Shown one piece after another: positions 57,583-64,000 of a stretch of 64,000 nucleotides of DNA. The stretch's first letter is position 1; each line of letters starts with the position of its first letter. This stretch comes from Stropharia rugosoannulata (Eukaryota > Basidiomycota > Agaricomycetes > Agaricales > Strophariaceae), in NCBI GenBank assembly GCA_028532985.1, contig JANCIK010000002.1, forward strand, positions 3,038,001 to 3,102,000. Reading direction: 5' to 3'. Position numbers and translations under genes: made by a program. Under the pieces are notes generated by a model. The model saw only the letters and a program-made list of their open reading frames with translations. It searched no databases and was not told the DNA's origin.

Positions 57583-59153
57583 ATGGCAAACACTACAGAC
57601 TCAATTTCGATATTTGCTGAAGGGACATTCGAAGAGCAGGTAAGCCGTGGTGTGGTGTCTATGGTTTGAGTTGCAGCCTAACAAATCCGATCAAGATCTT
57701 GGAATTACTTTCTTATATTGTCAGGAATAGAACAGAGGAAGAGAGTGCAAGCTTCGTCGCACCATTCCAAAATGCACTCAAGTCTGGGGATGGAAAGAAG
57801 CCCATAGATGAGGACGAAGCGAGGAGAAAGTTGATTTTGTCGAAACTGCTGCAGGAAGTGCGCGGACTGGGAGACGGGACCGATAAAGGTGCGTTGGCTA
57901 CAGCCACCAAATATTTAAGCTCGGTGAACCAATGATATCTTTCGCCGCAGAGATTGAGGGCTTCTACAACTTGTTGTTTGCCCATATCTTCTCACTACAC
58001 CCTTCGACATCACCTGAGGTCAAACAATACCTTACTACGCTCTTGAAGACCATCTCTTCATCACCGTCTGAACGCCTATCCGTTAAATACCGCATGTACG
58101 TTCTTGGATGACTTTTTTTTTCAAACAAATAGTCCTAAGCTTAAAGCATTTAATTGAAGTGTCTCTAATCTCTTCAACACCATCCCCCGCAACTCTCCCC
58201 TCCGCCTGACCGTTTATCAAACGCTGCTGCAGATCGCGTCCTCCAAGGACGAGCTTGCGGTGCTGGAACTTACAAAATCCGATGTCGAGAAGTGGCTGTC
58301 GGAATGGGCGATCACCACCGAAGAAAAAAGCGCGTTCTTGAAATCCATCGCCGATGCTTACATCCAAGCTGACCAGCAGTAAGTTCTCTTCTGAGCCCTA
58401 GCAGCGGCTTTGGATTGATCTTTTCACTTGTAGGGCGGTTGCCTACGAGTACTTGCTACTCTATGTTCAAAGCTTGAACCCGTCGTCTGAGGAAGCTAAG
58501 GCCGCTGCTGTCGACATCGTTGCGACCGCCCTGCGTCTTCCTACCGTTTTCGACTTCGACGCACTTTTCAAGCTGGATGCAGTGATTAACATCAAAGATC
58601 ACGAACTTTTCTCTCTCCTTCAAATCTTCCTGAACGGCGGATTGTCAGAATTCAACTCCTGGCAGTCATCACATCCCCAGGCTCTGGAAAAATACCGTTA
58701 GTCTACTACTCCGATGTCGAGCACTGGTTGGCGTACTGATGACCGGTACCCTTAGAAATCTCTGCATCTGAACTAGAGCGCAAAATCAGACTTCTTGCGT
58801 TGACGACTGTGGCATTCAAGCACATCGGACAAAATCTACCTTACTCCAAAGTCGCAGAGGCTTTGCAAGTCGACATCTCTGAGGTCGAAAAATGGGTTAT
58901 TGATGGTGCGTAAGACCGTGTAGTTGCTGTGGCTGCAATATTTACCCGAATCGTAGTTATCCGCGCTGGCCTTGTATGGGGTAAACTTTCGCAGACAACA
59001 CAGACCCTTCATATCACACGCGCCACTGCCCGATCATTCGAGAAGGAGCAATGGCAAGCTCTTGAGAAGCGCCTGCTTGCCTGGAAGTCAGGGTTAGCTG
59101 GTATTCTCGACGTGGTTGTAAACGCCAAAAGGCAGGGAGGTATTCCTGCTTGA
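57583..59153 (+). CDS. eIF3m: Translation initiation factor eIF3 subunit M (PCI domain)
   Basis: PCI-domain subunit of eIF3. Exon 1 (57583-57639) reads MANTTDSISIFAEGTFEEQ. The acceptor GATCAAG before 57696 keeps the frame and gives ILELLSYIVRNRTEEE. Further exons give EIEGFYNLLFAHIFSLHPST, LSVKYRIVSNLFNTIPRNSP and LRLTVYQTLLQIASSKDELA. Helices of the PCI region follow, such as FKLDAVINIKDHELFSLLQI. The winged helix is IGQNLPYSKVAEALQVDIS and VEKWVIDVIRAGLVWGKLSQ. The end is VVVNAKRQGGIPA. The whole length fits eIF3m from other fungi. The window thus carries two eIF3 subunits about 18 kb apart on opposite strands, which is probably chance. Confidence 0.93.
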
Positions 59154-59309
59154 TTTACAATGTAACATTGTAACTTCACATTACATGACTTGGTTTCTAT
59201 TTTACCACTGTTTATAGCTGATATTGATTGTTGAGGAGTGTCAATTGCCTCATTATGGAATATATATGTAGGTGGTCTGGCTAAAATCTAACTCTTGATC
59301 TACAGCGCG

Positions 59310-61475
59310 TTACCAGTCTCCATCAAACCCAATGAAACCTAAAACAATAAAGTTTAGCCAACACATTGTAATCAAAAATGAGCCCAACGAACCTGAGAGC
59401 AAAAATATAGGGAAGTATCTCTTTTTCTCTAAGGACGAACACCAGTTCCAGGCGCTTGTCAGGCGACCGTCTATACAGCTTCCAGCGTCAAAGAAGTTGT
59501 CAGCTCCAGAACCGTCAAATCCATGTCTAAAGAAATCGCCTAAAATCTCGCGCATACAGTTGTCGACCGAGCCAAATTCGTCGTCGATGTACGACCTGAT
59601 AGCGGGCTTTTCGGCAAGGATGGGCACTTGTGAAAGCGTGTTGCAGATGGGAAGAAGGATGCGATATATCTGGGTGTACTTGTCGATGAATAATAGCGCA
59701 TTGGGCACGTTATGATCGCCCATGTGAATAACGCTCGAGCCGATCCATGTCCCGACGCTTTTTTGCGCTTTGTGGAGGATATTGTGCATCATACGAGAAG
59801 TCTTTGGCGCCGCCTGAACACGGTTCAGACCCTGGCCAGTGTCACGTAGACGGTATGGGACATTTTCTGATAGTAGATCCTGCTCTGCCAGTGACCAGAG
59901 GTGGAACATATCTATGCGGTATTTAGTAAAGTATCCACTGTGCCGTTATATAACATACCATGAAGAATTTCACGCCAGAGCGTCAAGCTCTGAAGGACAT
60001 ACGAATATTGCTTGCTATGATCATGAGACAAGCGGGCGCCCCCTTTGCCGCTACGGATGGCAAGACTTGAGTGTGGATCCTTCGCTGATGTAGGGTGGAA
60101 ATATTGCTTTAGGTAGGAAATCATACGCTCGCATGGATCACGGTTGGCACGGAGGAAAGCGTGATTGTCTCCGATTGAATACAGACATTGGCGCACTTGC
60201 TCCTGCGAAAGTCCATTTGTAGCGTAACGCGATGACAGGATTTCGATGGCGCGTTCCTTGTTCTTGATATCTTTCTGAACTTCCCGGCGCATCCTTCCTT
60301 CCGAGTAAACCTCCTTTGTAGCAATAGTAATTAAGTCGTCGCGGAGCAATCCAATGGCACCATGCTCTTCCAGGACAGTATATACAGTCTTGATGGGCAT
60401 TACGCAAGAGAAATTCAAAAGGTCTTTGACTTCAGGCGTTTGGCTGTCCTATAGGTTAATTAGAACCATTTTTACAATTTTATCCATACAATTACCTGCA
60501 ACAAGTATATCAGTTTACCATATGTAGTTCGCATTTTGTCAGGGTTCATTATCTTGTGCCGTCGTCCAAGTTCAAAAACAGTTTGGTAAAATTCGGCATT
60601 CGCCTGGAAATCCCGGTCAGTGAAGAGCTCTTGTCCTCGCTTGTAATCTGCAGAGAGTAGAAGACCGGACATGATGGCGCATAGTTCGCGAATCTGGTGG
60701 ACGATTCTTTTGGCTTTGGAAAGGCCGAAGCCCAGTGTATCGATTTTATCCGTATATTCCGAAACCGTCAAAGCAGCTTCGAGGAGTCGGAGAAACTTGC
60801 GCTCCGACAGAGTCAATCGCAATGGGATATACTTTGCCCGGTCAACAAACCACTCTCCAACCTTTTCGCCCACAGCAGGTTGGGCGCCGACGACTTCCAC
60901 GTGGCTACCAGGGATAACGCGCTCCATATCGTCATCTTCTTCTTCAGACACACTACCACTGTCCACCTTCATCTACATCCATTGACACTTAGATCAAAGA
61001 GGCTACGGCACGAGGTATGTCACGCACTGCTTCGTCTGAGTCGCCTGCATGTTTCGGAGGTGTTGATCCATTGGCAGCAGGTTTCTTCGCAGTCGACAGA
61101 GGTTTTGTTGAATGCGATTTGCGCGACCCTTTGCGGTGCTGGGCCGCAAAGCATACATCGCAGTATACGTCTGTGCAAACTTCGCAAAGGACCTCCGCAG
61201 GTTGATCTGCAAATCGAATTTTCGTGTTGCTTAGCGAGGAGAGCTCTCGTTAACTCGTTTAACAGCGTACCTTCACATTCAACACAATATCCTTCTGCCA
61301 AAGGGATCTCCGTATCTTCCTCATCCCAGCCGACACCCTGCTCTGCAGCATTCGTGCTTAAGTTCTCTATAGCATCATGATTCTCACTGAGAATATTTTT
61401 GAGTGAGAAAGCGCCGGATGAAGTTTCATTAGTGTTTGCAGCCTCAAGACCTGGTGGAAGGGGTGTCTCCGCCAT
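59310..61475 (-). CDS. B-box zinc finger plus DUF2009 protein (one gene)
   Basis: The 5-prime exons (61475-61271 and 61206-61028) start MAETPLPPGLEAANTNETSS and encode a B-box-like zinc finger, YCVECEDQPAEVLCEVCTDV then YCDVCFAAQHRKGSRKSH. Read straight on, that frame stops at 60989. A donor GTGCGTGA at 61027 and acceptor GATGTAG ending at 60973 define a 55-nt intron in phase 0. It joins the B-box part directly to MKVDSGSVSEEEDDDMERVI, the beginning of a DUF2009 protein. The DUF2009 part includes VDRAKYIPLRLTLSERKFLR, ALTVSEYTDKIDTLGF, ILSSRYATNGLSQEQVRQCL and SAWNWCSSLEKKRYFPIFLL, ending GFIGFDGDW. The fused protein is about 640 aa. DUF2009 has no known biochemical function. If the join is wrong, these are two genes 16 bp apart. 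Confidence 0.82.
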
Positions 61476-61845
61476 TCGAAAGAGTTCGCTAACGTTGTGG
61501 GGAAGGAAAGCGGAAGAAAATGTGTGTGTGTACAGAAAATTATAGTCTTCTATCAATTATGACATCGCCACACGTGTTGCCGGAGTTTCTTTATGATCAC
61601 AGCAATTACTATATTTATCACATTTAGTATGTACATATTACTCATTTCAGGCTGATGCATGGCATCTACAGGGAAACACAATGGTTCGAATGTGGCGTAG
61701 TAAATGAAGATGGACATGGGAGAGTTTAAAGGAGACTTCTATGGTATAAATTAAATAGGTAGGTTGCTAAAATGACATGATAGCACAGCAAACAATATAG
61801 CCCATAAAATAGAGGATTAAGATGGAGATTGGATGGAGAAGTTCC
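61476..61845. other. Intergenic, no gene seen
   Basis: AT-rich sequence between the B-box/DUF2009 start and the stop of the STIMATE-family gene, both on the minus strand. No coding signal is visible. Confidence 0.55.
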
Positions 61846-63347
61846 CTACGAGACTGTCTGATCTACATTGGTATTCCATTGACCGGACACTGAACTTTGC
61901 TTGCGATGAGTTTCAGAGTCCCAGTCCATTGCATTGTCCCATGACTCAGTCCATGTATGATCTTCTGGCAATGCTACAACCACCTCGGTCTGCCTGGGGC
62001 TAGGAGTGGCGGGTACATTGGATGAAGACCTCGCATCCGACTTCGGACGAGCGCTTAGCGGCCTGAAGTGTTCTCCGCGTTTCGCCTTCTTTTGTAAGTT
62101 TTTAGCTTCCCTGGGAGCTTTGGAAGGATAAGAAGAAGGAGAGTCAGAAGAGAAGCTGCTGGACAGACTAGGTGGGTAGCTGTGTGTATTAGAAACAATA
62201 CGTGAAGAGCTTGCAGATGATTTATGTTCATCCTGATTATAAAGGTCAGTGGCCAACGAATTATTATCCACCTCTCCTTCCGCCGTAGACGACACGGAGA
62301 ACCTTCGTGCCGGTTCACTGGGGCGACTGGTTGGAGTGCCATCGTCATCACCGGACTCCGAATGATCTTCAAATAGTGGCTGTTGATCATGGAATTCGCC
62401 GCGCTCAAGATCCAGGAAGGGTGCAACGCCTGAAGAAGCTTTAACAATTGAGTCGATGATCCAAAATTGAACAATGTTCATCATTATAGGAAATACGCCC
62501 ATAACACTGGATGATTTGACATTAGTATTCAGAGGTGCAAGAGACGGAAAACAAAATGACATACAATATAACTTGAACATCATCTCCGTCTCCTGTTGAT
62601 GTCCAACTGAGCAACCACTCGCCTACATCGTATATAGCAGGTATGAGCGCGAGGACAGAAACAACGACAACTTTCATAGTTGTCAAAGACAGTATGTACA
62701 GGGTGGCCTGGCGAGCCCAAAATTTTATCGATGGCGGATTGCCATAAACTCCGGATTCAAATCCTTTTAAGTGAAACTTCTCCGTGAATAAGTTTGTTAA
62801 TGCATGGAGAGTAACGTATATTAGGAATATCCCTAAAAATGGAGTTAAATACTACGAGAACAAGAAATTAGGGCCATGCAAGAGCTCACCAAAAGTAGTG
62901 TCAATAAGAATGTTGAGGAAATATGACACGCATGCATTGCCGTCGGTATGATGAGAAACGAAGCCAGACACAAGTAAGTTTGTCCCGTGAAGAAACAGCT
63001 GTCCTACAATCTGCTTTGACACGTCGAAAAGCCTGACAGATGGAAAAAAGGTCAGACACAGACAGACACTTGTTTGTTGATAGTGCTGACCAGATCTTCC
63101 ACGGGCGCTTTGGGGTTTCTCTGTGTCGCTTATATATAAGAGATAGTATCACGAGCAGCCCCATAAGCGCCTGCACAACCTGTAGAACAGCGTGGTCGGT
63201 CAGTTCAATACAGCTCGTTCGCGATTGACCCGAAGTAATGATACATACAAGTGCTGTTGGCCCCAGAAGCTGACATGACGGCGGATCAACATCTGGGTAT
63301 GTACTTGGGGGTGATTCTGCTCTGTAGAGCAAGTCAAATATGATCAT
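61846..63347 (-). CDS. STIMATE/TMEM110-family multi-pass membrane protein
   Basis: Member of the eukaryotic STIMATE family; fungal members are predicted vacuolar or ER membrane proteins, and the animal one regulates STIM1 at ER-plasma membrane contacts. The start MIIFDLLYRAESPPSTYPDV leads to SCQLLGPTAL. After an intron come VVQALMGLLVILSLIYKRHR and PKRPWKIWLFDVSKQIVGQL, the family signature. Further membrane segments are FLNILIDTTFGVFLIYVTLH, LYILSLTTMKVVVVSVLALI and VMGVFPIMMNIVQFWIIDSI, with EWLLSWTSTGDGDDVQVI between. The long C-terminal tail of about 210 residues is Ser-rich and hydrophilic and is presumably cytosolic. It is divergent from SEC18, 240 bp away. Confidence 0.88.
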
Positions 63348-63586
63348 TTAAGTGACAGAAACGAAACGGGAGGAAAGGGCGACGGTCGAGGTCATGGAGA
63401 CAGAAGAGTCCCGGAATGATTATGTCATCGAGGTGTTGTAGCGAATCTATCAAGGTTGCCGACTGCACGGCAGACTAATTACGCCCCTCCATCACTCTGA
63501 ACACGACATCGACACGCCTTCAGCTACTTACCCATTAACTGGATACTTATACGAACTGAACTTCATCTTAATATTCAAGGTCCCTG

Positions 63587-64000
63587 ATGAGCTTCTTCAA
63601 CAGATCAAGTAACAATACACCTCAAGATGGGAGCTATGGCCGCCTGGACAACCCAGACTATAACAGGAGAACCCCCCAACCCTCCGCTCAATATGCTCCC
63701 CCCCGTCATGGCTATAACGACCCATCGACAGCTTTGTTCGAAAAACCTGTGACACGAAAGCCACCCCCTCCAGCTACACCAGCGTATGTCATATATGTTT
63801 ACCTCAGCCTGTCTCTTATGAATCGAATCTAGGAGCTTCAAAGTCACAAATTCTCCCAGTTCAGCCCATGCGTTGACCAATTGCCTGATTGTGAATCCGC
63901 GCGACTTTGACAGTCGTAACCCTCATGTTATGGTTGATGGACAATATGGGCTTACCATTCGGTACGTTCTGCATACTACCAGGTTGCCCATGCAATCTTA
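63587..64000 (+). CDS. SEC18: SEC18/NSF vesicle-fusion ATPase, 5-prime part
   Basis: The AAA ATPase that disassembles SNARE complexes after membrane fusion. Only the N-terminal part is in the window; the gene runs off the right end. Exon 1 (63587-63783) gives MSFFNRSSNNTPQDGSYGRL and a Pro/Tyr-rich extension. Exon 2 (63833-63961) gives SFKVTNSPSSAHALTNCLIV, then NPRDFDSRNPHVMVDGQYGL and TIR, the N-domain start of NSF/Sec18, followed by a donor GTACGT. The ATPase domains cannot be checked here. Confidence 0.85.

Noticed and set aside
60989..61475. B-box protein of 140 aa as an independent gene
   Set aside because: A 55-nt phase-0 intron joins it in frame to the DUF2009 protein that starts 16 bp further on; two genes so close on the same strand are improbable here. 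Kept only as an alternative.
1..64000. tRNA, rRNA, CRISPR arrays and intact transposons
   Set aside because: I looked for T-loop signatures (GGTTCGAATC-like), repeat-spacer patterns, long terminal repeats and reverse-transcriptase or transposase motifs and found none that hold up. A tRNA-finder and a repeat library would be needed to be certain.

Overview
This is a eukaryotic nuclear window, most likely from an Agaricomycete (mushroom-type basidiomycete). Genes are broken by many short introns, mostly about 45-80 nt, with GTRNGT donors and YAG acceptors. The set includes a class I hydrophobin, a VelB-type velvet factor, a GH18 chitinase and an intracellular-type GH3 beta-glucosidase beside fungal housekeeping genes. 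I saw no rRNA, tRNA, CRISPR array, intact transposon or prokaryotic-style operon. Exon joins were read by eye. Those with stated coordinates were checked for reading-frame phase.

Region by region. 1-2.7 kb: no convincing gene. 2.7-4.0 kb: a GNAT acetyltransferase (minus) with a 19-nt micro-exon. 4.0-7.0 kb: gene-poor, possibly a decayed gene. 7.0-10.8 kb: a mitochondrial-type PPR protein. 11.0-13.0 kb: velB (minus). 13.2-17.1 kb: two paralogous GNAT genes in tandem (minus). 17.8-23.8 kb: SET-domain lysine methyltransferase, ArfGAP and the beta subunit of methylcrotonyl-CoA carboxylase (all plus). 24.3-29.2 kb: MLH3 mismatch repair/meiotic factor, a possible 55-aa gene, and an RTC3/SBDS-like protein. 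29.2-34.06 kb: a gene desert of almost 5 kb, ending at a hydrophobin.

34.9-41.8 kb is compact: AFG1-type AAA ATPase (minus), UreF (plus), eIF3f (minus), TOM7 (plus), RNF220-type E3 ligase (minus). 42.2-47.9 kb: GH3 beta-glucosidase and GH18 chitinase (plus). 48.1-50.7 kb: CNH-like protein (minus). 51.4-55.4 kb: a divergent secretory-pathway pair, a thioredoxin-fold membrane protein (minus) and KEX1 carboxypeptidase (plus). 56.3 kb: orphan protein. 57.6-64 kb: eIF3m (plus), a B-box plus DUF2009 protein (minus), a STIMATE-family membrane protein (minus), and the start of SEC18/NSF (plus, cut by the window end).

The genes do not form one pathway. Shared themes are mitochondrial function (PPR, MCC beta, AFG1, TOM7), translation initiation (eIF3f, eIF3m), membrane traffic (ArfGAP, SEC18, KEX1) and wall or carbohydrate turnover (GH3, GH18, hydrophobin). 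The points most worth a second look are the B-box/DUF2009 fusion joined by a 55-nt intron, recurrent micro-exons of 17-33 nt, a VelB whose velvet domain is split by about 265 disordered residues, the duplicated GNAT pair, and the gene desert with a perfect hairpin.
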